A stretch of 64,000 nucleotides of DNA from Gammaproteobacteria bacterium MFB021 (GCA_000737985.1 JNVT01000097.1:62001-126000); one strand, 5' to 3'. Shown: positions 21,050 to 30,174, numbered from the stretch's first letter. The notes: generated by a model from the letters alone, not told the origin. Numbers and translations are program-made.

Positions 21050-21233
21050 TGCAAACGCTTCCCGCTCGACCAGGGTGACATGAAGGAGACATGACGGTGA
21101 TATCAGCGCAGGGCGAGCACCCGCCAGGGGCGTCGCCGGCGCGGCGGCCATTATGCCATCATCGCCTCAGGCGGCCCACCTCGCAGGTCGCTGCCAGACA
21201 CACAGCGCGGCGGGGAGGGCCCGGGGAACGCGT

Positions 21234-21791
21234 TCAGGCCGAGCCGAAGAAGCGCTCGCGCTCCTCGAGACCGATCTGCCCCGAATGCAGCGGGAAGTGG
21301 CCGTCCACGCGATCGCTGAAGAAGTGGCGCAGGGTGCGCTCGATGGTGGGAAAGGCGAGTTCGCCCCAGGGGATCTCGCTCTCCTCGAACAGCGCCACTT
21401 CGAGGCTCTCGGGCCCCGAGGCGTAGCTGCCGTCGAGCTCACCGCGGAAGATCATGTAGACCTGATCGATGTGCGGCAGACTGATCAGCGTGTAAAGTGA
21501 GGGCGCATCGACCACCGCGTTCGCCTCCTCGCGGGTCTCGCGCAGCGCCGCCTGCTCGACCGTCTCGCCGTTCTCCATGAACCCGGCCGGTAGGGTCCAG
21601 TAGCCCTTGCGCGGGGCGATCGCACGGCGGCACAGCAGCACACGCGTACCCGACACCGGCAGCGTCCCGGCCACGATACGGGGATTCTGATAATGGATGG
21701 TGCCGCAGGCGTCGCACTGAAAGCGCGGGCGATCGTCACCCTCGGGGATGGCGAAACGCACCGGGTTGCCACACTGACTGCAGTAGTTCAT
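21234..21791 (-). CDS. Nudix hydrolase with N-terminal zinc ribbon
   Basis: Protein of 185 residues with an N-terminal CxxC...CxxC zinc ribbon (Cys4, Cys7, Cys26, Cys29; Nudix_N_2 type) followed by a Nudix box GFMENGETVEQAALRETREE, close to G-x5-E-x7-REUxEE. Substrate class is unclear; ribboned Nudix proteins act on dinucleotides, NADH or ADP-ribose in other species. It is divergent from the CoA-type Nudix gene at 21890, 98 bases away. Confidence 0.88.
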   Translation of the reverse strand: MNYCSQCGNPVRFAIPEGDDRPRFQCDACGTIHYQNPRIVAGTLPVSGTRVLLCRRAIAPRKGYWTLPAGFMENGETVEQAALRETREEANAVVDAPSLYTLISLPHIDQVYMIFRGELDGSYASGPESLEVALFEESEIPWGELAFPTIERTLRHFFSDRVDGHFPLHSGQIGLEERERFFGSA

Positions 21792-21889
21792 CGACGCCTC
21801 GCAATGCATTCATCGAGCCCTGCCCACGCCCGCCAAGCGCCAGTCGCCGCTGCGCGGACCGAAAGTAAGCCCTGTAGGATCAGCACCGC

Positions 21890-22516
21890 ATGTTAGAGAC
21901 ACTTCGCGAGCGCCTGCAAGCGCACCGTCCCCGCCAGCTCGACGCGGCCTTCCCCCAGGCCGCCGTGCTGCTGCCGCTGGTGGCCCGCCGCGAGCCGACG
22001 CTGTTGTTCACCCAGCGCACCGACCACCTCTCTTCCCACGCCGGCCAGGTGGCCTTTCCCGGTGGCAAGCGTGAACCCGAGGATCGCGACCTGCTGGCCA
22101 CGGCCCTGCGCGAAAGCCAGGAAGAGATCGCCCTGGCACCGGCCAACGTGGAGATCGTCGGCCGCCTCGGCGATCTGCTCTCGCTGCACGGGCTGCGGGT
22201 CACGCCGTACGTGGGCATCATTCCCCCGGATCTGGCACTGACACCGGAGCCCGGCGAAATCGCGGCGATCTTCGAAGTGCCGCTGGCCCACTTCCTCGAC
22301 GACCGGCGCACCCATACCGACGTGATCCCGGTCGACGATCACGAGTGGTTCGTACCCAGCTATCAGGTCGACGGTCGCGTCATCTGGGGGCTCTCGGCAA
22401 TGATGCTGGTCGAACTGCTGGCGGTGGGCTTCGCCAGCCCGGTCTCGCTGGAACAGCCGCCGGCGGGCGGCGAGCTGCGCTATCATCCGCAGCGCGGGCG
22501 CCGTACCACTCGATGA
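21890..22516 (+). CDS. CoA pyrophosphatase, Nudix (NudL-like)
   Basis: Protein of 208 residues. Carries the NuCoA pattern LLFTQRTDHLSSHAGQVAFP directly followed by GGK and the Nudix box around ATALRESQEEIALAP, typical of NudL/YeaB hydrolases that cleave CoA and acyl-CoA. No zinc ribbon. The last 25 residues are variable. Head-to-head with the zinc-ribbon Nudix gene; the paired arrangement may share a promoter region. Confidence 0.88.
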   Translation: MLETLRERLQAHRPRQLDAAFPQAAVLLPLVARREPTLLFTQRTDHLSSHAGQVAFPGGKREPEDRDLLATALRESQEEIALAPANVEIVGRLGDLLSLHGLRVTPYVGIIPPDLALTPEPGEIAAIFEVPLAHFLDDRRTHTDVIPVDDHEWFVPSYQVDGRVIWGLSAMMLVELLAVGFASPVSLEQPPAGGELRYHPQRGRRTTR

Positions 22517-22649
22517 CTCATGGCCTGCGCCAGTGAGTGCTCTTGCCCGGCCATGCAGTCTCGTCCCGGTATTCTCGAACAAGCATTCTCTACCCCGCAT
22601 CCTCGACCACGCTGTCCCAGCCACGCGCTTTTCCATCGGAGGCCCCGCG

Positions 22650-23315
22650 ATGTCCCACACCCAGACTCACCACGCCTACTGGGACGAACAGCAGCTGACA
22701 TCGCTGATCGACGCCCTGGTCGCGCGCGGCTGGTACGCCGGGGAGACGTTTCTGGACGCTGGCCTGTGCCAGGAGCTGCACGCCGAGCTCACCCGGCTCG
22801 AGGCGCGCCAGCAGCTGCAGGAAGCCGCCATCGGCCGCGGTGACGAGCGCACCCTGCGCCGCGACATCCGCGGCGACGCCATCCACTGGCTCGATCGCGA
22901 GAGTCTCGCTCAGCGCCGCTATCTGGCGCTGATGGCCGAGCTCCAGCAGCAGATCAATATCGCCCTCTATCTGGGGCTGTTCGAGTTCGAGGCGCACTTC
23001 GCCCAGTACCCGCCCGGCGCCTTCTATCGCAAGCACTACGACAGCTTCCGCGGACGCGCCAACCGTATCGTTTCCACCGTGCTCTATCTCAACCCGGACT
23101 GGCCCGAGGATGGCGGCGGCGAGATGGCACTCTACGACGAGCACGACAGCGAGCGCGAAGTCGCGCGGGTCATGCCACGCGCCGGCACTTTCGTCTGCTT
23201 TCTGGCTGATCGCATCCCCCACGAGGTACTGCCGACCCGCCTGCCGCGCACCAGCATCGCCGGCTGGTTTCGGCGCAATGCCTCACTCGGCGGGCTGGTC
23301 GACCCGGCGCGCTGA
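22650..23315 (+). CDS. 2-oxoglutarate/Fe(II) oxygenase, PPHD prolyl-hydroxylase-like
   Basis: Protein of 221 residues of the P4Hc family. Iron ligands are HxD (His129, Asp131 in RKHYDSF) and a distal His191 (IPHEVLPT), with a 2-oxoglutarate Arg200. The conserved stretch DIRGDAIHWLD and the ending SIAGWFRR closely resemble the Pseudomonas prolyl hydroxylase PPHD, which hydroxylates EF-Tu and is related to human HIF hydroxylases. A strong ribosome site (CGGAGG) precedes the ATG. Target not visible; EF-Tu hydroxylation is by family. Confidence 0.85.
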   Translation: MSHTQTHHAYWDEQQLTSLIDALVARGWYAGETFLDAGLCQELHAELTRLEARQQLQEAAIGRGDERTLRRDIRGDAIHWLDRESLAQRRYLALMAELQQQINIALYLGLFEFEAHFAQYPPGAFYRKHYDSFRGRANRIVSTVLYLNPDWPEDGGGEMALYDEHDSEREVARVMPRAGTFVCFLADRIPHEVLPTRLPRTSIAGWFRRNASLGGLVDPAR

Positions 23316-23350
23316 ACTCTCGTCCCCCTGAAGACGCGGATCCAATGCGC

Positions 23351-24730
23351 TCAGCCGCGCGTCGCAGTCTCCGCGTCGGTTGACGTCTGAGTCGACCCGG
23401 CCGCTGCTGCCTCTGGATCCGCGCTTTCTGCCTCGGGTACCGCGGTCTCCACCTCCGGGACGACCTGGGACAGATCCTCCTGCTGCTCGTGCTCGGTCGC
23501 CCCCTGCACCAGCGCCGCGGTCACCACCAGCTCGGCCCCCACCACCGACTGCGGCGGATTGGAGGTGAACGGAGCTACCGGTGCCGGCGCCGGACGACGG
23601 CTGCGCCGCCAGACGAAGAACACCACCAGACAGCCGCCCAGGCAGAGCAGCGCCACGAACAGCCCGGCATCGCCGACATGCGTCATCAGCGGGGTGATCA
23701 GCGGCGGGCTGAGGGTGGCACCGAGGGCGTTGATCAGCAGCAACCCCTGGCTCATGCGCACCAGCGCGCCGGCCGGGGCGCGGTCAGCGGCGTGGCTCAC
23801 CGCCACCGGATAGAGCGCGAACACCCCGCCGCCGAGCAGAAACAGCGCCACCGCCAGCAACCACGGTAGCGGCGGCAGCAGCATCATGCCCAGACACAGC
23901 AGGGTCATCGCCACACCGATCAGGATCAGCACGATCTGGCGGTCGTGGCGATCCGACCAGCGGCCGATGGGGTACTGCAGCAGCATGCCGCCCAGAATCA
24001 GCACCGCCATCATCTCGCCGATCTTCTGCACGTCGAGGCCGCTGCGCTGTAGATAGAGCGGCAGCAGACTGTAGATCGCCGAGATCGCCAGCCCCGAGCC
24101 GAAGCAGCCCATCACGCCGGTGGGCGTGACCGTGATCAGACGCCACGGCGAAAGCGGCTCGGCGTGCTCGATCAGCGGCGATACCCGCGGGATCATGCCC
24201 AGCGGCAGCACCGACAGCGATGCCAGAATAGCGATGATCATGAACGGCTGGCTGGCACCGGCGCTGTCGGCCACGCCGAGCAGCAGCTGGCCGATCACCC
24301 CGGCACCGTAGAGCGAGATCATGTAGAGCGCCAGCAGGCGCCCACGCACGCGGGTATCCGCCGCCGTCAGCAGCCAGCTCTCGATCACCAGATAGACGCC
24401 CAGGGTGGCCCAGCCGCCGATCATGCGCAGGGTGAACCACAGCCCCGCATTGAGCCACAGCCCCTGCAGCAGCACAGTCACCGCCACCAGCGAGGCAAAA
24501 CAGGCGTAGGCGCGAATATGGCCGATACGCAGCAGCAGGCGGTCGTTGAACAGCGCCCCGATCGCCAGGCCGATGTAGTAGGCCGCCGAGACCCAGCCGA
24601 TGGTGGTCACCGACTCGCCGGCGGCGTCCAGGCGCAGGGTGATCAGCGAGGCCAGAAAGCCGTTGCCGATACCCAGGATGAACAGACCCAGAAGCGGCGC
24701 CAGCGCCATGGAAAGCAACTGCGGAGACAT
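23351..24730 (-). CDS. MFS transporter with long acidic C-terminal tail
   Basis: Carrier of 459 residues with about 12 membrane helices (MFS_1-type; RSDRHDRQIV motif between helices in the second half). The last 75 residues form a soluble Pro/Glu/Ala-rich tail ending in TQTSTDAETATRG, unusual for the family. Start at ATG 24730 has AGGTGG eight bases upstream; a GTG twelve bases earlier is possible. Resembles the YcaD group. Substrate unknown. Confidence 0.82.
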   Translation of the reverse strand: MSPQLLSMALAPLLGLFILGIGNGFLASLITLRLDAAGESVTTIGWVSAAYYIGLAIGALFNDRLLLRIGHIRAYACFASLVAVTVLLQGLWLNAGLWFTLRMIGGWATLGVYLVIESWLLTAADTRVRGRLLALYMISLYGAGVIGQLLLGVADSAGASQPFMIIAILASLSVLPLGMIPRVSPLIEHAEPLSPWRLITVTPTGVMGCFGSGLAISAIYSLLPLYLQRSGLDVQKIGEMMAVLILGGMLLQYPIGRWSDRHDRQIVLILIGVAMTLLCLGMMLLPPLPWLLAVALFLLGGGVFALYPVAVSHAADRAPAGALVRMSQGLLLINALGATLSPPLITPLMTHVGDAGLFVALLCLGGCLVVFFVWRRSRRPAPAPVAPFTSNPPQSVVGAELVVTAALVQGATEHEQQEDLSQVVPEVETAVPEAESADPEAAAAGSTQTSTDAETATRG

Positions 24731-25017
24731 CGACGAACCCACCTTGCAACCGATTCCGGCCCGGCGGCACGGGTGACGCCGCCGGCGACCGAAGAAGCCA
24801 TAGAATGAGACACACTGTAATACGAAACCCTGGACTGAGAAGCCCTGGACAGCAGGCGTCCGGGCAGTATTCGGGCGAGCGCACTATACGCCGCGCCCGG
24901 CAGCCGAAAAAGCCGAATAGCGGCGAAAAATCCCCGTATGGCGGCGGCTGACATTGATCAGGGCAGCCCCCCACGCCAAGCGAGCGTCGGCGCAGGTCGA
25001 GAGGAATCTGCGTATAC

Positions 25018-25044
25018 TATTCTGTTAGCGCGCTAGCTAGAATA
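25018..25044. promoter_or_regulatory. Nested palindrome, probable operator
   Basis: TATTCT, GT, TAGCGCGCTA, GCT, AGAATA: a perfect outer 6-bp repeat enclosing a 10-bp palindrome. It starts at the last base of a TATACT -10-like hexamer, so a bound protein would block the promoter of the right-hand MFS gene. Confidence 0.55.
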
Positions 25045-25056
25045 ATCTCCCCCCTC

Positions 25057-25196
25057 GGTGCTGTCTGAAAAGTCGACGAGCGAAGGCCAGGCAAGGCAAA
25101 AATCGGCGAAAAAGCGGAGTTTACGGGATGTAAATGAGCATTTTGAGTCGATTTTTAACGCTGCATGGGCGAGTGCAGTACTTTTCAGGCAGTACC
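25057..25196. mobile_element. MITE-like palindromic element, about 140 bp
   Basis: Ends in 17-bp imperfect terminal inverted repeats (GGTGCTGTCTGAAAAGT at 25057-25073 and, reversed, GGTACTGCCTGAAAAGT ending at 25196, two mismatches). The interior also folds back: AAAAATCG near the left pairs with CGATTTTT near the right, around a TTTAC-GGGAT-GTAAA centre. No transposase inside. Such elements recur in Pseudomonas and Halomonas intergenic regions. An open frame runs through it into the MFS gene and could mislead start calling. Confidence 0.75.
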
Positions 25197-25219
25197 TAGC
25201 CTCGACCGCCAAGGACACT

Positions 25220-26572
25220 ATGCCCACCGCCGACAGCGCCGCCTCAACCCCCGACGATCCGTCACGCGTCGATCGCCCTACTGCCGATGATGACCACCCG
25301 CAGACGAACGCCGCGGAGGCGGTCTACCGTCAACCCGGTTTCGCCGCCTTTCTGGTCTCGCGCCTGGCGGCGGTGTTCGCCATGCAGATCCAGGCCATCG
25401 TGGTGGCCTGGCAGGTCTACGACATCACCCGTGACCCGCTGACGCTGGGCTATGTCGGCCTGGCCCAGTTCCTGCCGATGGTCGTCCTGCTGCTGCCGGC
25501 GGGCGACCTGGTCGACCGATTCGATCGCAAGCGCATCCTGCAGCTCAGCTGGCTGGCCCAGGGCGTGTGCAGCGCCTGTCTGATCGCGCTCTCGCTGCAA
25601 CGCCCGGAGAGCGCGCTGCCGTTCTATGCGGTGCTGGTGCTGTTCGGCGCAGCGCGGGCCTTCACCGGACCCACCCTGCAGAGCCTGCTGCCGCAGATCG
25701 TACCGCGGGCGCAGCTGGGCAAGGCGATCGCGCTCAACTCCTCGATCATGAAGATCGGGGTCATTGGCGGCCCGCTGCTCGGAGGGCTGCTCTACACCTT
25801 CGGTGCGCCGCTCACCTACAGCGTGGTACTGGCGTGTTTCGTGGTCGCCCTGCTCGGCCTGTTCGTGGTGCCGGTGCGCTACGCCGTCGAACGCCAGCCG
25901 CGGGATGACACTGCCTGGCAGCGCTTTACCGCGGGCATTCGCTATATCCGCAGCAAGCCGGTGATTCTAGGGGTGATCTCGCTCGACCTGTTCGCGGTGC
26001 TGTTCGGCGGCATCGTGGCGCTGCTGCCGGTCTACGCCCACGAGATCCTGCACGTCGGCCCCGAGGGGCTGGGCGCATTGCGCAGCGCCATCGCCATCGG
26101 CGCCCTGCTGATGGGGCTCTATCTGGGAGTGCGCGCCATCAACCGCCATGCGGGGCTGACGATGTTCGCGGCGGTGGCGGTGTTCGGCCTGGCCAACCTG
26201 GTGTTCGCGCTGTCGCACTGGTTCTGGCTCTCGTTCGGCGCCCTGCTGATCGCCGGCGCTGCCGACATGATCAGCGTCTATGTACGCCTGACGCTGCTGC
26301 AGTTGGCAACCCCAGACGAGATGCGCGGCCGGGTCAATGCGGTCAACATGCTGTTCATCGGCGCCTCCAACGAGCTGGGCGAGTTCGAGTCCGGGGTCAC
26401 CGCGGCCTGGTTCGGCACCGTGCCGGCGGCGGTGATCGGCGCTGTCGGCACCCTGGGGATCGTCGGGCTATGGATGTGGGCCTTCCCGGTGTTGCGCCGC
26501 GCCGACCGGCTCGACGATGTCGAGGAGGAAAGCGTCGAACCCAAGCCCGCCGCGCCGGCCGGGCAAGGCTGA
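25220..26572 (+). CDS. MFS transporter, EntS-like
   Basis: Carrier of 450 residues in the EntS/MFS_3 group, with about 12 membrane helices beginning near residue 40 and motif A as LVDRFDRKRIL. The N-terminal 38 residues are soluble and Asp/Pro-rich. Start 25220 has AAGGA four bases upstream and lies just outside the MITE-like element; the longer frame back to 25058 would translate the mobile element and is rejected. Homologues export siderophores or drugs, but no siderophore genes adjoin. Substrate unknown. Confidence 0.84.
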   Translation: MPTADSAASTPDDPSRVDRPTADDDHPQTNAAEAVYRQPGFAAFLVSRLAAVFAMQIQAIVVAWQVYDITRDPLTLGYVGLAQFLPMVVLLLPAGDLVDRFDRKRILQLSWLAQGVCSACLIALSLQRPESALPFYAVLVLFGAARAFTGPTLQSLLPQIVPRAQLGKAIALNSSIMKIGVIGGPLLGGLLYTFGAPLTYSVVLACFVVALLGLFVVPVRYAVERQPRDDTAWQRFTAGIRYIRSKPVILGVISLDLFAVLFGGIVALLPVYAHEILHVGPEGLGALRSAIAIGALLMGLYLGVRAINRHAGLTMFAAVAVFGLANLVFALSHWFWLSFGALLIAGAADMISVYVRLTLLQLATPDEMRGRVNAVNMLFIGASNELGEFESGVTAAWFGTVPAAVIGAVGTLGIVGLWMWAFPVLRRADRLDDVEEESVEPKPAAPAGQG

Positions 26573-26760
26573 TCCTGCAAGCACCCGCTGGCGCTCTCTC
26601 ATGCCGTGGCACCATGCGCGGCTCATCCTGCGTAGCAGAAGAACCATTCTTGTCCCGCCTCGGGTCGAGCGCGGAAGCTAGGCGCGAACCCGGCGAGGCC
26701 GCCCTGGAGGACAAGACGGCCCGCCGATGTCGTGTCGACTCCCTACGCAGGCACCGCCCC

Positions 26761-28044
26761 ATGAACCGCCCCGCAGTCTCCTTTTCTCCCGGTGGCGGCA
26801 GCGCCATCGATAGCGCATCGCTGCCGCCGAGCGACACCCCTCGCCTCACCGATCATGGTCTTGAAGCCAGCGTGATTCACTGGCAGCACTTTCAGGTCGC
26901 CTACGACTACCCGGTGGCCTTCACCCGCGAACTGCTCTCCCCCGACAATCCGCTCCTGGCGGAGGTGGTCACACGCCGTGAGCCGGAGCTGCGCCACCGC
27001 TGCCTGGTCTATGTCGATGCTGGCGTGGCCGCCGCCTGGCCGGATCTGGCCCGGCGCTTGGCGCGCTACTTCGAAGTCCATGCCGCACGCATGACGCTGA
27101 TCGCGCCGCCGATCACGGTGGCCGCGGGGGAAGCGATCAAGGCGAGCCTGGCAACGGTAGAGCGCATGCTGGACGAGCTGCGCCAGCACGCCGTGGATCG
27201 CCACGCCTATGTGATCGCCATCGGCGGCGGCGCCGTCCTCGACGCAGTGGGCCTGGCCGCGGCCGTGGCCCACCGCGGCGTGCGCCTGATTCGTCTGCCG
27301 ACCACGGTGCTGGCGCAGAACGACAGCGGCGTCGGGGTCAAGAATGCGGTCAACTTCCGCGGCACCAAGAACTTCACCGGCACCTTCGCCCCACCCTGGG
27401 CGGTACTCAACGATCTCGACTTCCTGGCCACGCTGCCGCGCCGCCAGCGTCTGGCCGGGATCGCCGAGGCGATCAAGGTGGCGCTGATTCGTGACGCCGC
27501 CTTCTTCGACTGGCTCGAGGCCAATGCCGAGTCGCTGGCGACCTTCGATCCCCGCGCTGAGGCCTACATGATCCAGCGCAGCGCCGAGCTGCACCTGGAA
27601 CAGATCGGCCGCGGCGGCGACCCCTTCGAACAGGGCTCGTCACGCCCGCTGGATTTCGGCCACTGGTCGGCCCACAAGCTGGAAGCGCTGACCCATCACG
27701 GCGTCAGCCACGGCGAGGCGGTGGCGATCGGCATCGCCCTCGACACCCGCTACTCGGTGCTCGCCGGCCACCTGGCGGCGAGTGATGCGCAGCGAGTGAT
27801 GCAGCTACTCGAGCGTCTTGGCCTGCCACGCTATCACCCGCAGCTGCTGGAGCTCGATGCGCTCGGCCAGCCGGCGCTGCTCAGCGGCCTGCGTGAATTC
27901 CAGGAGCATCTGGGGGGCGAATTGACGGTCACCCTGCTGGCCGCGATCGGACGCGCTGTCGACGTCCATGCGATGGATCACGCCCTGGTCCTCTCGGCGA
28001 TCGAGTGGCTACACACGGAGGCCGCCCAGCATGCAGCTGCCTGA
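26761..28044 (+). CDS. eboD: EboD: dehydroquinate synthase-like cyclase of ebo cluster
   Basis: Sugar-phosphate-cyclase family protein of 427 residues, homologous to AroB but distinct. NAD site IGGGAVLDAVGLAA (about 154-167), TTVLAQNDSGVGVKNAVNF, and metal ligands Glu236 (GIAEAIK), His301/His305 (DFGHWSAHK) and His317 (SHGEA) are retained, so an active cyclase is likely. Start at 26761 is at the end of a long frame; the first 40 residues look variable. Overlaps eboE by 14 bases. In characterised ebo clusters this gene accompanies eboA, B, C, E and F. Its substrate is not known. Confidence 0.85.
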   Translation: MNRPAVSFSPGGGSAIDSASLPPSDTPRLTDHGLEASVIHWQHFQVAYDYPVAFTRELLSPDNPLLAEVVTRREPELRHRCLVYVDAGVAAAWPDLARRLARYFEVHAARMTLIAPPITVAAGEAIKASLATVERMLDELRQHAVDRHAYVIAIGGGAVLDAVGLAAAVAHRGVRLIRLPTTVLAQNDSGVGVKNAVNFRGTKNFTGTFAPPWAVLNDLDFLATLPRRQRLAGIAEAIKVALIRDAAFFDWLEANAESLATFDPRAEAYMIQRSAELHLEQIGRGGDPFEQGSSRPLDFGHWSAHKLEALTHHGVSHGEAVAIGIALDTRYSVLAGHLAASDAQRVMQLLERLGLPRYHPQLLELDALGQPALLSGLREFQEHLGGELTVTLLAAIGRAVDVHAMDHALVLSAIEWLHTEAAQHAAA

Positions 28045-29248
28045 CGCTCTGGGTCAGTTGACCTACTGCCTCAACGTGCACCCGACCCAGACCTGGGATG
28101 AGGTACGTCGCGCGCTCGAGGGGCCGGTGGCCTATGTACGTCGCACCCTGGCGCCGGATGTCTCTTTCGGGCTCGGCCTGCGCCTCTCCGCCCAAGCGCT
28201 GGAGGAGCTGCGCGCGCCGGATGCGCGTGCCGAACTCAAGACGATCCTGAGGCGCCACGACTACCGTCTGGTCACCATGAACGGTTTTCCCTTCGGCCCC
28301 TTCCACGGCGTGCCGGTGAAGGCCGCGGTCTATCAGCCGGACTGGAAGCAGCGGGCGCGGCTCGACTACACCTGCTGGCTCGCCGATCTGATGACAGAGC
28401 TGGCCCAGCCCGGTGACATGCTCAGCCTGAGCACCGTACCCGGCACCTACGGACCACTGACCGCGGGCGCCGAGGTGGCCATGGCCGACAATCTGCTCAA
28501 GTGCGTGGCGCACTGCGTGGGGTTGTTCGAACGTACCGGCGTCAGCGTGGCCATTGCCCTGGAGCCGGAGCCCTGCTGCTTTCTCGAGACCATCGAGGGG
28601 ACACTGGCGTTCTTCCGCGACCACCTGTTCTGCTCGAGCGCCGCCGCCCGCGTGGCCGAGCTGAGCGGACTGTCGCTGACCCAGGCCCAGGCGGCGCTGC
28701 CGCGCCACCTCGGGGTGTGCTACGACGTCTGCCATGCGGCGGTCGAGTTCGAGGACCCCACGGCCAGCGTCGCCGCCCTGCGCGATGCGGGCGTGCCCAT
28801 CCATAAGCTGCAGTTGAGCGCCGCGCTGCGCGTGCCGGCGCTCGATACGGTGACCCGCGAAGGGCTGACCAGCTTCTGCGAACCGACCTATCTGCATCAG
28901 GTCGTGGCACGCAGCGCGAGCGGGCTGGTTCGCTACAGCGATCTCCCCGAGGCGCTCGCGGATCCGCAGCGATCCGATGGCGAAGAGTGGCGCGTGCACT
29001 TCCACGTGCCGATCTTCGTCGCCGACATCCCGCCCTTCTCGACCACCCGCGACTTTCTCGCCGAGATCCTGGCCCTGCATCGCCGTCAGCCGATCTCGAC
29101 GCACCTGGAAGTGGAGACCTATACGTGGCAGGTACTACCCGAAGCGCTGCGCCGCCAGCGTCTGGAAGTGGCAGTGGTGAAGGAGCTCGAGTGGGTGCGA
29201 CAGCAGTTGGGCGTCAGTGTCGACGCCGAGGCGCTGACGTCTGGCTGA
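28031..29248 (+). CDS. eboE: EboE: TIM-barrel metabolite traffic protein
   Basis: Predicted xylose-isomerase-like TIM-barrel protein of 405 residues. Recognised by the N-terminus LTYCLNVHPTQTWDE, the MNGFPFGPFHG motif, the ALEPEPCCFLE metal-type block, and CYDVCHAAVEFED. Its ATG lies inside the eboD end (14-base overlap), so coupled translation is likely. Known from bacterial and eustigmatophyte algal ebo operons. Function undetermined; the barrel retains Glu, His and Asp residues that could bind metal. Confidence 0.86.
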   Translation: MQLPDALGQLTYCLNVHPTQTWDEVRRALEGPVAYVRRTLAPDVSFGLGLRLSAQALEELRAPDARAELKTILRRHDYRLVTMNGFPFGPFHGVPVKAAVYQPDWKQRARLDYTCWLADLMTELAQPGDMLSLSTVPGTYGPLTAGAEVAMADNLLKCVAHCVGLFERTGVSVAIALEPEPCCFLETIEGTLAFFRDHLFCSSAAARVAELSGLSLTQAQAALPRHLGVCYDVCHAAVEFEDPTASVAALRDAGVPIHKLQLSAALRVPALDTVTREGLTSFCEPTYLHQVVARSASGLVRYSDLPEALADPQRSDGEEWRVHFHVPIFVADIPPFSTTRDFLAEILALHRRQPISTHLEVETYTWQVLPEALRRQRLEVAVVKELEWVRQQLGVSVDAEALTSG

Positions 29249-30087
29249 GGCTGGGCCGGGTCTCCAATCTCCCCACGGTATGGAGCAATGCCCTGGCCGG
29301 CGCGCTGCTGGCCGGGGCCAGCGGGTCGCTGGGAGCCGGCCTGGTGGTGCTGAGCGCACTGACGCTGTGCTATCTCGGCGGCATGTATCTCAACGACGCC
29401 TGCGACGCCACCATCGATGCGCGGGAGCGCGCCGACCGCCCGATCCCTAGTGGTGAAGTCGGGCGCGCCACGGTCGCGCTGATTGGCCTGGCGCTGCTGG
29501 CCTCTGCCGTGCTGCTGCTGTTCGCCACCGGCGTCGCGGCCGGCACGGCGGGCCTGGCGCTGGCTGCGGCGGTGCTGCTCTACGATCTGCGACACAAGGA
29601 CGTGAGCTGGAGCCCGCTGGTCATGGGTGGCTGCCGCCTGCTCTGCTATCTGGTCGCAGCGCTCGCGCTGGGCGGCCAGCTCGGCGCACCGCTATGGCTG
29701 GGGGCGCTGGGGCTGGCTTGCCATGTCATCGGCCTGACCTATGCCGCACGCCAGGAGGCCTACGACCGCCTGGGCGCGCTGTGGCCTTTGGGGATATTGG
29801 CGCTCCCACTGCTGCTCACGCTGGCCGCGGTACTGTGGATGCCGGGCCTCGCGCTGCTGGCCGCTCTGCTATGGCTGGGCTATCTCGCCTGGGGGCTACG
29901 CTGCCTCGCCTGGCTGCGCCGGCGCGCCCCCGGCGACGTGCCGCGGGCGGTGGTCGGCCTGATTGCCGCGATCTCACTTTACGATGCCGTGCTGATCGCC
30001 ACCCTGGGCCAGCCGCTGCTGGCACTGCTCGCGGTCTGTGCCTGGGCCGCTACGCTGCAGTTACAGCGTCTTTCTGCCGGCACCTGA
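29191..30087 (+). CDS. eboC: EboC: UbiA-like prenyltransferase
   Basis: UbiA-superfamily membrane protein with about eight helices. First Asp motif NDACDATIDARERADRPIPSG spans the usual catalytic loop; a second block YDLRHKDVSW follows. No ATG is available near the true start. I choose GTG 29191, preceded by AAGGAG (29180-29185), which overlaps eboE by 58 bases (298 residues); CTG at 29245 is the only nearby alternative. Presumed to attach an isoprenoid to the cluster metabolite, by family. Converges with eboF. Confidence 0.8.
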   Translation: MGATAVGRQCRRRGADVWLRLGRVSNLPTVWSNALAGALLAGASGSLGAGLVVLSALTLCYLGGMYLNDACDATIDARERADRPIPSGEVGRATVALIGLALLASAVLLLFATGVAAGTAGLALAAAVLLYDLRHKDVSWSPLVMGGCRLLCYLVAALALGGQLGAPLWLGALGLACHVIGLTYAARQEAYDRLGALWPLGILALPLLLTLAAVLWMPGLALLAALLWLGYLAWGLRCLAWLRRRAPGDVPRAVVGLIAAISLYDAVLIATLGQPLLALLAVCAWAATLQLQRLSAGT

Positions 30088-30174
30088 GTCGGGCGCGGTG
30101 GACCATTGCGCCCGGCCTGGATCGTTAACAGCCGGCGCGCCGGCCATCTCCTCGACCGGCACACGGCGCTGGGG

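Larger units (their letters stand above)
24731..25219. other. 489-bp divergent intergenic region with dyad and MITE-like element
   Basis: Separates two divergent MFS genes. From left to right: promoter region of the left gene, a TATACT hexamer (25013-25018), a palindromic dyad (25018-25044), the 140-bp terminal-inverted-repeat element (25057-25196) and the ribosome site AAGGA (25211-25215). No gene supported. Confidence 0.7.

Noticed and set aside
25058-25219. N-terminal extension of the MFS gene (MLSEKSTSEGQARQKSAKK...)
   Set aside because: It would translate the MITE-like element; the in-frame ATG at 25220 has its own ribosome site.
30131-30144. Perfect 14-bp palindrome GCCGGCGCGCCGGC between eboC and eboF
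   Set aside because: Lies between convergent genes, but has no loop or T-run, and such runs are common at this GC content.
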